Part shown: one piece after another, positions 29,101-42,200 of the stretch | Position numbering within the stretch: position 1 is the stretch's first letter | How the letters are laid out: each line of letters begins with the position of its first letter | DNA from: Zygnema cylindricum | Lineage: Eukaryota; Streptophyta; Zygnematophyceae; Zygnematales; Zygnemataceae | Direction: 5' to 3' | Assembly (NCBI GenBank): GCA_037447655.1 | Contig: JBBHKE010000071.1 | Coordinates: 139,523-203,522, forward strand | Length of the DNA stretch: 64,000 nucleotides | Notes under the pieces: generated by a model | Database searches by the model: none | The model's input: only the letters and a program-made list of their open reading frames with translations | What the model was told of the DNA's origin: nothing | Translations under genes and position numbers: made by a program

Positions 29101-29825
29101 CCGGGGGTACCGCTCAGGGGACAAGCTCTATCTTATGGTCTACTTCGCGCTTCGGAGGTAAGCCCTCGGGGAGCTTCGGGGGAAAACCATCTACGTAGTC
29201 CTCGAGAAGTTTTGTCACGACTTTCGGTGCCTCTTTCGGAAGTCTTTCCGGTGTCGTCACTTTCTTTTGAGTCGAAGTCGGGGTCCTTCTTCTTCCATTC
29301 CTCCGAAATCTCCTCCTTTGCCTCCTCCATGGGCTGGACGACCGCTACACCAATAGTTTCCCCTTTTTTGAGTGCCCTCTTGAGCTGTAAGGCCGAAAGA
29401 AGGCGTCCCTCTTCCGCTCCTTTACTAGCCGCTCCCGCTTTAACCTCAAACTCTTCTTCACCCCTCTTCACTCCTATGGCCCCACTTCTCCAATCGACCG
29501 TCGGATTCTATTTTTGTAGCCACGGCTTCCCCAATATTACCTCATGGTCCCCAAGAGGTAATACATGAAGAGTGTCGTACCATCAGAATTTCCCGATTCC
29601 GACGCGTAACCTCGGAGTACGATAGGTAATGGATAAGGAACTTCCGTCTGCCAATTGTACCGACTGATGATCCTTAAGCACCATGAGAGGAAGTTTGAAC
29701 CTTTTCACCGTCGCCTCGTTGATGAAATTTCCCGATGCTCCGGAGTCCACCATGAAGCTAGTTGCGCTCACTCCGATTTGACCCCGAAATATCGAAGGGT
29801 CTCCTCCTTCACCGGCTAACCTCAT
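29101..29825 (-). pseudogene. gypsy G protease and spacer
   Basis: An aspartic protease motif FMVDSGASGNFI (about 29750) and the later HEVILGKPWL mark the protease. The linker before reverse transcriptase reads GFPPKLPEGLPPKREVDHKI and IELVP in a frame different from its neighbours, so two compensating frameshifts lie at about 29240 and 29060. Stops occur at 29583 and near 29500. Confidence 0.75.
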
Positions 29826-29846
29826 GACGTTAAGTTTCCCCTTTCC

Positions 29847-30740
29847 TCAATTTTTCCGTTTTGGACATTCTCGGGCCATATGGTCCGGGGAACCGCACTG
29901 GATCCATAAACCATTTTGCCTCCTCCGTTGGAGCTCCTCAGGGGACAAGTTGTTGGCCTTGGTGTTGATCGTTTTTTTCTTTTTTCGCAGCACGTTGACC
30001 ACCTCGTTAACCTCATCAATTGCTCCGAGCTCAATGGGAGTTGGACCATCGTCTCGTCGACCCCCTCCGCCGCTATTCGACCCATAATGATAAGGTCTAC
30101 GGAAGGTGAAGTCGAATAAATCGGTCCGCTCAGCAAACTGAATGATTGCCGAGAGACTAAGAGTTGTGCTTTCCCGAGCAAGCCATTGTTCCAAACCCCT
30201 ACGAATGGATGATTTAAGCCCCTTCACGTAGCGATCCACAGCTTCATCCTCCGCCATCGTAGGTATTTGAACCTTGCACTCCAAAAACCGCTGCGTAAAC
30301 TCCAACACTGAAATTCGTTGCTTCAACACTGCGATCTTATCTCTTGCCACCTTAACCGTATTGACAGGCTACCAAGCGTCATGGAGAAATTGAATGAAGA
30401 GAGCCCAAACGGTCGGTATCTCATCATTCTCCACTAATGTCCTCCACCATGCTCCCGCTGCCCCTTTAAGAAGACCACCCGCGTCGCGAATCTTCTCACG
30501 GTCCGATAGGCTAGGAAAATTCTCGAGATAATTCGCAAACGAGAATAGCCACGTGTCCAGGTTCTTGTGCCATGCAGGGTCGAACTCATCGGGAAGTCTT
30601 AATTTCGGTCTCTTGTAGTCCCTCTCCATGCCTCCATGAGGTCGCTCACCAAGACGAGATTCCAAAGTTGCAACGGTGTTGTTCAGTTGCACGTTCTGTA
30701 ATCTAACGCTTTCTAACTCCCTGAAAACTTGCGCTAACAT
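29847..30740 (-). pseudogene. gypsy G Gag
   Basis: Starts MLAQVFRELESVRLQNVQLN, a short coiled coil. The retrotransposon Gag domain follows (DEFDPAWHKNLDTWLFSFAN; GGLLKGAAGAWWRTLV), then an in-frame TAG at 30369-30371, then VKGLKSSIRRGLEQWL and a knuckle region WIQCGSPDHMAREC. The knuckle has Trp where the first Cys of CCHC belongs, so RNA binding was probably lost. Confidence 0.85.
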
Positions 30741-30790
30741 TTCTGTTGTGGATACGCCGTGTTCGTCTATGCTGTCGAGTCACGGGAAAT

Positions 30791-30803
30791 AGCTGTGATA
30801 CCA
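30791..30803 (-). promoter_or_regulatory. primer-binding site of gypsy G
   Basis: Minus-strand TGGTATCACAGCT, one base after the LTR end. TGGTATCA matches the 3' end of initiator tRNA-Met, the usual primer of plant LTR elements. Confidence 0.75.
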
Positions 30804-30804
30804 G

Positions 30805-30953
30805 TGTAAAAGGGACAAAAAAAAAATATTATATATAAACACCGCAATACACCAAAATACACAGCGGAACGCTCTAAGGATCCTCCCGTAGCAACAGCAG
30901 AAACACACAGCAATGATAGACAAGGTTACGCTTTATTACTCGGGAGAGGATTA
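30805..30953 (-). repeat. 5' LTR of gypsy G, proximal piece
   Basis: Matches 17213-17361. It is cut by copia F (duplication GATTA at 30949-30953 and 37304-37308) and continues at 37309-37688. Confidence 0.9.
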
Positions 30954-31943
30954 TGTCTAAATTAAAGGTATTTCCTAGGTTATTTAAATGATTTAAATAG
31001 AAGCAGGAAAAAGCAGAGGCAACCTGCTTCTAACTTCTCTCTCTAGCCCCCATACTTGTCGTGGTCATTGAAGGTTGGAGAGGAAGCTAGAGCCATGGCT
31101 GCCTATGCTCCTTCTAGAGTCAGAAGGCAGATCCTTGGCAAACTTACCAAAAGGATTGACGGACCCAGGATTTGATCTTGGTACCTACCATCGATCAAAG
31201 TAGCTGTTAGTCTTGCCCTGTAGTCTAAGACCAATGCTGAAGTATATAGGGTACGATAACTACTTAAAGATGACAAAATAGAGAAGTTCGATTTACTGAC
31301 AAACTGACCACAATCACACAAACACAGTTAAAATTGAATTACACCAGAAATGTAGTACTTGCATTTTAAACGACTATAAATTAAGGCCGACATCAATCTA
31401 ACGACGGAAAAAGAAACCGACATCGCGGAATGGTTGATTTGGCGGTTTGCGGTCATAACCACAACAGGTGACACGTGGCAACATGACATTGGATAACGGC
31501 ATCTCCAAGACACACTATGGGGAACCCGGATATGACAGGTGTCGTCTTTCTGGCCATGTCGTACAATGGCCGTACAGAAAGTACTTCGGACCAAGTACCT
31601 TTTTGTACTGTACAGACAATTGATTGGCTCAGTACATCAGTAGGAGGGGGTTTAGAGAGGGGTTTATGACTTAGAAAATTAGAGTAGCCGCCTCTCTCTT
31701 AGAGAGCTCTTGTATAAAAGGGTCATCTTCGACCATTGATAATTAACTGCTTAGGGGAGCAAATTCAAGGATTCTTTTTGTGGCAGACTCAGGGAGTCAG
31801 CCCTTCCAAGGGGTGCAGTTTGGTCAGTCTGTATTCTGTCAGGGTGTCAGCAATATTCAGACAAAGCTTAAAGAACTGAGGTTATCCTAGAGGCTTCTAG
31901 CAAGCTGCCTACTCTGAGTACCTATGGAGGTCTCAGAGTTGCA
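30954..31943 (+). repeat. 5' LTR of copia F
   Basis: U3 hairpin flanking CTTGTCGTGGTCATTGA, GCCATGGC (about 31093), antisense B-box-like segment (about 31170), GACACGTGGC (about 31469), GTAC cluster (31558-31610) and TATAAA (about 31714). Leader hairpins TGCTT-AGGG-GAGCA and GACTC-AGG-GAGTC follow. ATG at 31924 is 20 nt before the end. Confidence 0.92.
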
Positions 31944-34900
31944 GGTTATGGGCCCACCCTCTAGGGTGCCCATATTCAATGGGACTGGGTTCATCTACTG
32001 GGAGAGTATGATGATGGGAGCCCTATGTGAGAAAAGATTTTGGGGAATAGTGAGTGGGCGAGTGAAGCGCCCATCCGGTCCTGCTATTCCTCTAGGGTTT
32101 GGAGGAAGCAGATTTGGTAGGAAACCAGATCCACCGTCATCAGAGGAATCAGAAGACGGAGAAAGCATCGTGATGGAAAAAGGGAAAGAAAAAGAGAAAT
32201 CCACACCTATAGCAACCGGATCTACTTTCATGTCTCCTATTCCGAGGAATGAGGAGAATGATATCGATACCTGGGACTACAACAACATGGCAGCCAAGCA
32301 TTTTGTCCTCCGTCATCTCACACAAGGACTCGCAGGTCCTCATTTGCAGGTGGAAAGGGCATCCGATCTGTGGGATGCGCTTATAGAGATGTACCGTAGC
32401 AGTACTATTCAGGAACAGAAGCTAGCAGACCAAAGGATCAATGGATACTTTCACAAAGGAGAGAAGATGCTCGATTTCTGCAATGAGCTGGCTATACTCT
32501 TCATGGAGTTAGAGTGTGCCGGAAAAGTAAAAACCGAGAAGGCAAAGGTACACTGCTTACTTATGAAATTACCCGATGAGTATGAGAACATTGTAAACCG
32601 GGTAGAGGATCTACCGGACTCCAAGTGGATATGGAATTTAGTAGTTGGTATGATTCTCGTCCGAGAGAATACAATCGAAATCCGGAGGGGAGTTAAGAAT
32701 GGACAAGCCTTGGCGGCTGGAGCAAGTTGGAGAAACAAAGATTCACGGAAACCCCTTGGAAGCCATGGAGGGGGAGACCTGAAAAATCAATCCGATGAAT
32801 CCGAAACAAGGGGATCAAACGGGCTTTGTCATTTCTGTAAGAAACCCGGGCATTACATGGCAAAATGTACCAAACTAACCGAGCTTCCGATAAAGAAGGG
32901 GCAGACCGCGGGTCAAACACGAGGGAAGAAAAAGGCACTTGTCACACAGGTACTCGAGGAGGAATCCGATGAGGAGGACGACGAACTTCTCTTGGATGAG
33001 GATTTGGAGGCAAAAACAGAAGTCCAAATTCCACGAAAGCAGAAATGTGCTTTCGGTGGACTGAAAGGTGAAGGAGGGTGGATTGTGGATTCAGGTGCAT
33101 CCATGCACATGTGCAAAGATAAGCATCTGTTTACTAAGCTGAGAAAGATCCCTACAGTAGAGATTGAATATGGGGATGGGAGGGTAGTGACCACTACTTA
33201 TGTAGGATCGGTAGATCTGAAAGTCGTAGTGGAGGGAAAAGCCTCAATAGTTACGTTCTCCGATGTATTGTTTATTCCGGAGTTAAACAAAAATCTTATC
33301 TCTACGTCTGTATTAGATGATAAAGGATTTGAAACTAGCACCAGAAAATGAGTCTTTACAGCTAGCGTTGAGGAAGATGTGTATTTCACTGTTGAGAAAG
33401 GTAGTCAAGGAATGTTCAGGCTTGCTTTAAGTAATGAAAAACTCAAACTTTACTATGCTGGTATTAACGATATTATGTTGTGGCATAAGAGACTTGGGCA
33501 TGTGAATCTAGAAAAGTTAAAAGAAATGAAAAAATTGGGAGTAGTTGAAAGGATACGCTTTGGGAAAAATGATAATGTGAGTGATTGCAGTGGGTGTGCT
33601 CAAGGTAAAGCACACAGATTACCATTCCCAAAGGAAGCAACTTATAAAGGAGAAAAAGTTCTTGATTTGGTACACACGGACATTTGGGGACCGGCGAGAG
33701 TGCCATCACCCGGAGGCAAAAGATTTATGCTAACCATTACTGATGATTGGTCCCGGTACTCCCGGGTATACTTTCTGAAAAATAAATCAGAAACTCCGGA
33801 GTATTTCAAACAATATAAGGCATGGGTCGAGAAACTTCACGAGACCTCAATAAAGAGAGTAAGAAGTGACAATGGAGGGGAATATACCTCCAATCAGTTT
33901 GAGGAGTTCTTAAAGGAGGATGGTGTTCAACATCAAAAGACAGTTCCAGAAAACCCGGAACAGAATCGTGTTGCCGAGAGATTGAATAGGACACTAAATG
34001 ATAGTGCCCGGAGTATGTTGTGAGATAAAAGGATAGGAAAAAGATTTTGGGCAGAAACTATGAATTGTGCTAATTATTTGAGAAACAGAGTTCTAACTTC
34101 GGCGGTGAAAGGCCAAACTCCATATGAGAAATGGACCGGCCGAAAACTAGATCTATCTCACTTAAAGGTTTTCAACAGTAAAGTCTTCAGTTTAGATACA
34201 CATAAATCAAACTGGAAACTAGATCTTAAAGGGAAACCCGGATACTTGCTAGGATATGATGAGGATGTAAAAGGATATAGAGTGTATGATATAAAGAGAG
34301 AAGATATAATTTTAGTTAAGCATCTGGTAGCTATGGATGAAGGGAAGTCAGTAGATCCCTTTAAATCCTCAAAGTCAGTCAGAACCAGATTTGAGTCAGA
34401 CAATTCAGATGACGTTCATCTCCCTAACTATCCTGGTTTTCAAGAAGATGATACTCTTGCAGGTTCGGATGATATCCTCGCAGATTCAAAACAGACAGAG
34501 AAAGCCTTGAACTTAAAAACAACAATAACACAAACGGAAGACGTGGTGGAAACAGATATGGATCCGAGGGACACGGGAGAAGCCGTGGTGAATCGAAAGA
34601 ATCCACGAGAACCATCTATTCCAGCCGCAGATTTTGAGGGAGGGAGAACAAGCAGCAAAAGGCTTCAAGAGAAACAAGTTAATAACAAGGTAACTAAACT
34701 ATCTTACTTGGATGAACCTCAAACATATGAAGAGGCAATGAACTGTCCAAAAAGAAACCGTTGGAAGACGGCCATCAATGAAGAAATGGCTTCAATCATG
34801 GCGGCTGATACATGGGAGCCGGTGGACTGTCCACCTGATAGAAAACCAATTGGATGCAAGTGGGTTTTCAAACTAAAACTGAATCCGGACAATACAATTG

Positions 34901-36299
34901 AGCGGTATAAGGCTCGGTTAGTGGCGAAAGGTTTAACCCAAAAAGAGGGAATAGACTACGAAGAAAACTTCGCTCCGGTAGTGAGATTTCCCTCGGTCCG
35001 AATACTTCTCAGTCTGGCAGCTGTAGAAGACATGAAAGTACACCAAAAGAACATAAACACAACGTTCCTACATGGAGAACTAGAGGAGGAGATCTTCATG
35101 CGACAGCCGGAAGGATTCGTGGAACAAGGAAAAGAAAGTAAGGTACGCAGGTTGATCAAATCTCTATATGGTTTGAAACAGGCGCCCAGACAGTGGAACA
35201 AGAAACTTGATGAGTTCCTTACCAGTCTGGGATACTTTCGCATCAGTTCAGACCATTCAATTTATGTTTTTGAAGATGAGGAAGGTGTCATATTCATTGC
35301 AATTTACGTTGATGATCTTCTTGTTCTAAGTAAGTCATTAAAGAAAATTAACAAACTAAAAACAGATCTAAAGGGAAGATTCGAAATGAAGGATATGGGG
35401 GAGGCTAGATATATTATGGGAATACAAGTAGAGAGAGATAGGAAAAAGATGATAATTAGACTAACTCAGAAAGAGGCAATTGGAAACATGCTGGAAAAAT
35501 TTCAGATGAACAAAGCCAACAGTTGCACGACTCCCATGGATCTAAAGAAGGGAAGTGAGGGGAGTGAGGAAGGAGACATCCTAATTCTAGATAATGAACT
35601 AGGTCAGAAGAAAAGAAGTTTATGCAGACCTTTCCATACAGACAGGTAGTGGGCAGTCTGATATATTTTATGAATTGTACAAGACCAGATTTGGCAGCAG
35701 CTGTAGGAGTGCTAAGTAGGAGTGTGAATGCTCCTACCAAAAGGGATTGGGAAGCAGCAAAAAGGGTCCTCAGATATCTCATTGGAGCTAGGGATCTATG
35801 GCTGCATCTGGGTGGGGAAAACACTGACATCACCACTTGGAGTGATGCCAGCTATGGGGATGCTCCGGTGAGAAGATTTACATCTGGATATGTGGTGTAT
35901 GTGGGGAATGGTGCTTGTTGCTGGAGCAGTAAGCAGCAAAAGGTCATTGCTCAGTCTACCATGGAGGCAAAGTATATGGCATCTTGCTCTGCTGTGAAAG
36001 AATTAATGTGGGTCAAATCCTTGCATGGTGAATTGGGGCATCTTAAGAGTGGAATTCAAAAAATATTATGTGATAATCAAGCAGCAATTGTATTGCTGCT
36101 AATCTTTAACATCATTTTAAAGCAAAACACATGGACATCAGACTTAGCTTTGTTGGGGAAAAGGTGGAGAACAAAATAATAAGTCTAGAATACAGACCAG
36201 ACAGTGAGATGGTGGCAGATATGATGACTAAGCCTGTACCTTCTCCTAAATTAATTTTTTGCAGAGAGAGATGTGGACTTAAAAATTAAAAGTGACTAG
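31924..36299 (+). pseudogene. copia F Gag-Pol, decayed
   Basis: Begins in the LTR and reads through the primer site (31944 on, GGTTATGGGCCCACC). Gag runs to the knuckle CHFCKKPGHYMAKC (about 32827), then protease DSGASMHMCKD (about 33090), integrase (HKRLGH, HTDIWGPARV, RSDNGGEY, NRVAERLNRT), reverse transcriptase and RNase H. In-frame TGA codons lie at 33349-33351 and 34021-34023. Frameshifts lie near 35600 and 36100. The first catalytic Asp of reverse transcriptase is lost: MDIKTAF in relatives reads KNINTTF here, while YVDD is kept. This copy cannot reverse-transcribe itself. Confidence 0.92.
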
Positions 36300-36312
36300 G
36301 ATATAATGGGAG

Positions 36313-37303
36313 TGTTGAAATTAAAGGTATTTCCTAGGTTATTTAACTGATTTAAATAGAAGCACAAAAAAGCAGAGGCAGCCTGCTTCTAACTTCTCAC
36401 TCTAGCCCCCATACTTGTCGTAGTCACTGAAGGTTAGAGAGGAAGCCAGAGCCATGGCTGCCTATGCTCCTTCTAGAGTCAGAACGCAGATCCTTAGCAA
36501 ACTTACTAAAAGGATTGACGGACCCAGGATTTGATCTTGGTACCTACCATCGGTCAAAGTAGCCGTTAGTCTTGCCCTGTAGTCTAAGACCAATGCTGAA
36601 GTATATAGGGCACGATAACTACTTAAAGATGACGAAATAGAGAAGTTCGATTTACTGACAAACTGACCACAATCACACAAACACAATTAAAATAGAATTA
36701 TACCAGAAATGTAGTACTTGTATTTTAAACGACTATAAATTAAGGCTGACATCAATCTAACGACGGAGAAAAAAGCCGGCATCACGGAATGGTTGATTTG
36801 GCGGTTTGCGGTCATAACCACAACAGGTGACACGTGGCAACATGACATTGGATAACGGCATCTCCGGGACACACTATGGCGAACCCGGATATGACAGGCG
36901 TCGTCTTTCTGGTCATGTCGTACAATGGCCGTACAGAAAGTACTTCGGACCAAGTACCTTTTTGTACTGTACAGACAATTGATTGGCTTAGTACATCAAT
37001 AGGAGGGGGTTTAGAGAGGGGTTTAGGACTTAAAAATTAGAGGTAGCCGCCTCTCTCTTAGAGAGCTCTTGTATAAAAGGGTCATCTTCGACCATTGATA
37101 ATTAACTGCTCAGGGGAGCAAATTCAAGGATTTTTTTTGTGGCAGACTCAAGGGAGTCAGCCCTTCCAAGAGGTGCAGTTTGGTCAGTCTGAATTCTGTC
37201 TAGGTGTCAGCAATATTCAGACAAAGCTTAAAGAACTGAGGTTATCATAGAGGCTTCTACCAAGCTGCCTACTCTGAGTACCTATGGAGGTCTCAGAGTT
37301 GCA
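36313..37303 (+). repeat. 3' LTR of copia F
   Basis: 991 bp, preceded by purine tract ATAATGGGAG and followed by GATTA (37304-37308). Confidence 0.93.
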
Positions 37304-37308
37304 GATTA

Positions 37309-37688
37309 CGAAATTCAGCGCTCGCTGTGAATGTCTACTCAAAGAGTGTCTTGCTGACTAGGCCTACTTCACTATTTAAACTAACATGTTGGTAGTCAAC
37401 ATAGAACTGTACAACTGTACACGTGGACCTTCACGGTCAACCGAGACAAATCTCAAAATATCCTTTTAGAACAATTTCGTTCTATCTACATTCCGCGGCG
37501 TTGCTATACTGCTCAGCTGCGTTGCTTTGCTGCGCTGCTATGCTGTTACTCTACTAACTAGCTACGCCGCTAAGTTGCTACGGTACTATGTTGCGCTGGT
37601 CTGGAATCGGAGCTGCGCTGCTCTGACACCGCAACTATAGCAGCCTAGTTGCTAGCTACTAAGTACCTAACTCTGTAACCGTGTTAGA
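37309..37688 (-). repeat. 5' LTR of gypsy G, distal piece
   Basis: Matches 17362-17739. The outer end has TTAGA where the partner has TTACA, followed by the duplication TAGAG (37689-37693). Confidence 0.9.
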
Positions 37689-37693
37689 TAGAG

Positions 37694-37735
37694 GCTTCTT
37701 GAATTTTGTAGTCTAATGGAGGACACAAAATTGCA
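37694..37735 (+). repeat. last piece of the 3' LTR of copia C
   Basis: GCTTCTTGAATTTTGTAG through AATTGCA completes the LTR begun at 16887. Directly after it starts minus-strand gag of copia B, the target of C. Confidence 0.65.
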
Positions 37736-37828
37736 CTCATTTCACATAGAGCCCCTATCATCATACTTTCCCAATATTTGAAGCATGTTCTATTAAATAT
37801 GGGTACCATAGAGAGTGGGCCCATAATA
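37736..37828 (-). pseudogene. copia B gag start and primer site
   Basis: Minus strand reads VMGPLSMVPIFN, then KYWESMMIGALCEMS, the conserved start of this copia Gag, cut off by copia C. The primer site is decayed to TATTATGGGCCC (37817-37828). The rest of B's body is deleted. Confidence 0.75.
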
Positions 37829-38233
37829 TGAAACTTTGAGACCTCCATTGGCCTTTACAGTAGGCAGCTCACTAGAAGCACATAGGATAATCGTGAAAAC
37901 TTTGAGTTTCCACCAAAATAACTGCCACTTTGACAGATAAAAATTCTAACCAACTTCAACGTTGTGAAGACAAGACTCCCGTGAGTCGATAGCAAATATA
38001 ATTTCTGAATTTGCTCCCTTTAGCATTAAGTTATGAATGGTCAAAGTTGACCTTTTGTATAGGAGCTCTTTGGGAGAGAGGTGTCTACCTACCAATTTTT
38101 CTAAGTCCTAAATCCCTCTCTAAACCCTATACTACTAGAGTAGGGCACCAATCAAATTAATGTGTTGTACAGAAAAGTTAAGAGGCCGATGTACTATCTA
38201 TATGGCCATCGTACAGCATGGCCAAAATGTCGA
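37829..38233 (-). repeat. 5' LTR of copia B, U5/R part
   Basis: Minus-strand LTR end GAGGTCTCAAAGTTTCA with its ATG, leader blocks and GGTCAAAGTTGACC-like stem. Cut by copia H (GTCGA at 38229-38233 and 44696-44700); continues at 44701. Confidence 0.85.
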
Positions 38234-39287
38234 TGTAGAAATTAATGGTCCATTTTAAGTATTTTCTAGGTCTAAATAGAAATATAGAAAGAAGCCAAGG
38301 CAGTCTACCTCTAACATCTCTCTCCAACTCTCAAACTTGTCGTAGTCACTGAGAAATTTGAGAGGGAGCTAGAGCCATGGCTACCTAGGCTATCCATAGG
38401 TTTACGGGAAATATATATTAGTTAGTGGTTTTTTACTAAAAGGTTTGTGCCGGCCACAAGATTTGATCCTCGTACCTACCAGCCGGCAGACAGCCGGTAG
38501 TCGATTGCCTTAGGCGTTAAGTCTAGAACTAGTGTTACCTAATATATGGTTTGATAATTCATTAAACATTATCAGGTAGGATAATTCATTTAACTGTAAC
38601 TGTTTACGGGATACATAGATCTAGTAATGTAAAAGTACGGATTACGGTACGGATAAGAAACCAATACCGCGCATTTATTTCTTTAATGAAACGAATATCG
38701 CGCATGTATTTATTACGGCTACAATTAAATGTGAATTTAATCGGACGGCCGGAATTAACGCCAAGATCGCAGAAGAGGATTTCGGCGGTTTGTGGTCATC
38801 GCCATATCGGATGATACGTGGCGGAATAACATTGGATCGCGGCATCTTCGAGGATTAAAGGAGCGAATCCGGACATACCACGTGTCGACATTTAGGCCAT
38901 GTCGTACAGTGTCCGTATAGAAAGTACACCGCCAGCTGTACTTTTGTGTACGGAATTGTAATTTGATTGACTCAGTATATCAGTAGATAGAGTCTGTGAG
39001 AGAAATAGGACTTAGAAAAATTAGGAGATAGGACCCTCTCTCCCAAAGAGCTTCTGTACAAAAGGTCAACTTTGACCCTCCGTAACTTACTGCTCAGGGG
39101 AGCAAATTCAGAAATTCTTTTTGCTATCGACCTAGGGGAGTCTTGCCTTCACAGAGGTGAAGTTGGTCAGAGTTATTGTCTGCCCGGGTAGCTGTTGTTT
39201 TTGCTGAAACATACGGAGGTCAGGGTTATCCTAGAGGCTTTTTGGAAGCTGTCCACTCTGAGGAATTATGGAGGTCTCAGAGTTTCA
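38234..39287 (+). repeat. 5' LTR of copia H
   Basis: U3 hairpin around CTTGTCGTAGTCACTGA (38334-38352), GCCATGGC (38374), antisense tRNA-like block (about 38450-38530), GTAC cluster (38901-38960), leader hairpins at 39091-39104 and about 39151-39166. ATG at 39268 is 20 nt from the end. Confidence 0.92.
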
Positions 39288-42200
39288 GGTTATGGGCCCA
39301 CCCTCTGGGGTACCAATCTTTAATCGAACTGGCTTCATATACTGGGAAAGTATGATGATAGAAGCTCCATGCGAAAAAAGGTTTTGGGGGATAGTGAGTG
39401 GACGGTTGGGGCGCCCATAAAGTCTTGGAATTCCTCCGGGGTTTGAAAGAAGCAGATTCACCAGGAAAGAGGATCCACCTTCAACGGAGGAAACAAAAGA
39501 AGGAGAGGTGGTGGACAAAGGAAGGGAGAAGGAGGCGACCACACCAATAGCAACTGGTTCGGCATTCATGTCACCTATTCCGAGGAACGAGGAGAATGAT
39601 ACTGAAACCTGGGACTTCAACAATATGGCGGCAAAGCACTTCATCCTACGCCATCTCACTCAAGGACTTGCATGTCCTCATTTGCAGGTAGAAAGGGCAT
39701 CCGATCTTTGGATGGCTCTCATAGAGATGTACCGAAGTGGTACGATTCAGCAACAACAGTTGGCTGATCAGAAAGTTAAGGAGTATGTATACAAAGGGGG
39801 AAATATGTTGGATTTTTGCAATGAGCTTGCTACACTCTTCATGGAGCTAGAGAGTGCGGGAAAAGATTTTAGTGAAAAATCAAAAAGGTTAACTGTTTAT
39901 TGATAAAGTTACGTGATGAGTTCGAGAACATAGTCAGCCGTGTGCAGGACTTGCCGGACTCAAGGTGGATATGGAACTCAGTGGTAGGGATGATTCTCCT
40001 TTGAGAGAATACGATTGAGATGCGAAGGGGAGGAAAAAGTGGCCAAGCCTTGGCAACAGCGACTGACTGGAGGAACAAGGATTCCTGAAAACCAGTCAGA
40101 AACTATGGGGGTAGGGAGCAGAAAAAACAGGTTGACGAGTTCGAACCAAGGGCTCCCAAAGGTTTATGTCATTTTTGTAAGAAACCTGGGCACTATATGG
40201 CAGAGTGCACAAAGCTAACCGAGCTTCGGTTAAAGGAGGGGCAAACCGGTGGTACCGGGAGAGGAAAGCAAAAGGCCCTTGTGATACAAGTACATGAGGC
40301 GGAATCCGAGGACGAGGACGATGAGCTCCTTTTAGATGAGGAGTTGAAGGCGAAAAACGAGGTCGAAATTCCACGAAGGCAAAAATGTGCTTACGCTGGA
40401 TTTAAAGGTGAAGCAGGTTGGATTGTAGATTCAGGTGCCTCCATGCACATGTGTAAGGATAGGCACTTGTTCACTAAGATAAAAAATATTCCCACCGTAG
40501 AGATAGAGTACGGGGATGGGAGGATAGTCACCACTACTCTTGTAGGATTGGTAGATTTGAAAGTGTTAGTAGAAGGAAAGACATCCATAGTAACATTCTC
40601 CGACGTATTTTTTATTCCGGAGCTGAACAAAAACCTCATCTCTACATCCGTATTAGATGATAAGGGTTTTTATACTAGCACTAGGGAAGGAGTCTTTACT
40701 GCTAGTTTTGAGGTGGATGTCTATTTCATTGCTGAGAAAGGTAGCCATGGGATGTTTAGGCTGGTTTTAAGTAATTAAAAGAAGAAACTTTATTATGCTG
40801 GTGTTCATGATATTATGATGTGGCATAAGAGGCTTGGGCATGTGAATCTAGACAAGTTAAGAGAGATGAAAAAGATGGGATTGGTGGAAGGGATTAAGTT
40901 CAGTGAGAGTTATAATATAAGTGATTGTAGTGGATGTGCTCAAGGTAAAACACACAGATTACCCTTTCCTAAAACAACCACATATAAGGGAGAAAAAATA
41001 CTAGATCTAATACACACAGATATTTGGGGACCGGCTAAAGTACCATCACCGAGGGGAAGAGATTTATGATGACTATCACTGATGATTGGTCTCGGTATTC
41101 CCGAGTGTATTTTTTGAAAAACAAGCCCGAAGCTCAGGATTGTTTTAGACAATATAAAGCATGGAGCGAAAAACTCCATGAAACTCCAATCAAGAGAATA
41201 AGGAGTGACAATGGTGGAGAGTATACTTCTTACCAGTTTGAGGATTTTCTGAGGGAAGATGGGGTCCAACACCAAAAGACTGTTCCAGAAAATCCGGAAC
41301 AAAATGGGGTAGCTGAAAGGTTAAATAGAACACTAAGTGATAGTGCTAGAAATATGTTGTCAGATAAGAAGATAAGAAAAAGGTTTTGGGCAGAAGCAAT
41401 GAACTCTGCTAATTACCTCAAAAATAGAGTTCTTACTTCAGCTATGAAAGATCAAACACCTTATAAGAGATGGACAGGCCGGAAACCAGACATATCTCAC
41501 TTAATGGTTTTTCGCAGTCAAGTATTCAGTCTAGATACAGATCAGTCTAATTAGAAGCTAAATCCTAAACGAAAACCGGGATACTTATTAGGATATGATG
41601 AGGATGTTAAAGGATATAGGGTTAATGATCTAAAAAGGGAAGATATAATCTTAGTAAAGCATGTAGTAGTTATAGATGAAGGAAAGTCTGTGGATCCCAT
41701 CAAATATACAAAGTCAGTAAAAATCAGATTTGAGTCAGAAAATTCCGATGACTTTGAGCTTCCTAACTATCCAGGTTTTAGAGAAGATTACATTCTTGCA
41801 GGTACAAATTAGACCGAAAAGGACTCGGCTGTGGAAACTCCAGTGACAACTCTACCCGAAGCGGAAGACGTGGTGGAAATTGATTCGGAATTAAGAGATA
41901 TGGGAGAAGCCGAGTTTGTTCGAAAGAATCCACGAAAACCATCTATCCCGACCTCAGATTTTGAGGGGGGAAGGAGAAGTAGCAAAAGATTGCAAAAAAA
42001 ACAGGTTAATAACAAGGTAACTAAACTATGTCATCAAGATGAAACTCAAACTTATGGAGAGGCGATGACTTGTCCAGAAAGAAATCGGTGGAAGACAGCC
42101 ATCAATGAGGAGATGGCCTCAATTATGGGAGCCGATACTTGGGAGCTGGTGGATTGTCCACCTAACCGAAAACCAATCGGTTGTAAGTGGGTTTTCAAAT

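Larger units (their letters stand above)
30954..37303 (+). mobile_element. copia F, full-length but decayed Ty1/copia element
   Basis: LTRs 30954-31943 and 36313-37303 (about 990 bp, a few percent different), ends TG...GAGTTGCA, exact duplication GATTA. It inserted into the 5' LTR of gypsy G. Confidence 0.95.
17213..37688 (-). mobile_element. gypsy G, Ty3/gypsy chromovirus, interrupted by copia E and copia F
   Basis: LTRs of about 527 bp lie at 17213-17739 (3') and 30805-30953 plus 37309-37688 (5', split by copia F). Outer duplication is TAGAG at 17208-17212 and 37689-37693. Minus-strand order: primer site, gag, protease, reverse transcriptase, RNase H, integrase, chromodomain, extra ORF, purine tract. 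LTR differences are about 7% over a 150-bp sample, so it is older than the copias inside it. It sits in the LTR of copia C. Confidence 0.92.

Noticed and set aside
29133-29471. Separate 112-codon protein in gypsy G
   Set aside because: It is partly the protease-reverse transcriptase spacer and partly an out-of-frame reading of the conserved DHKI linker.
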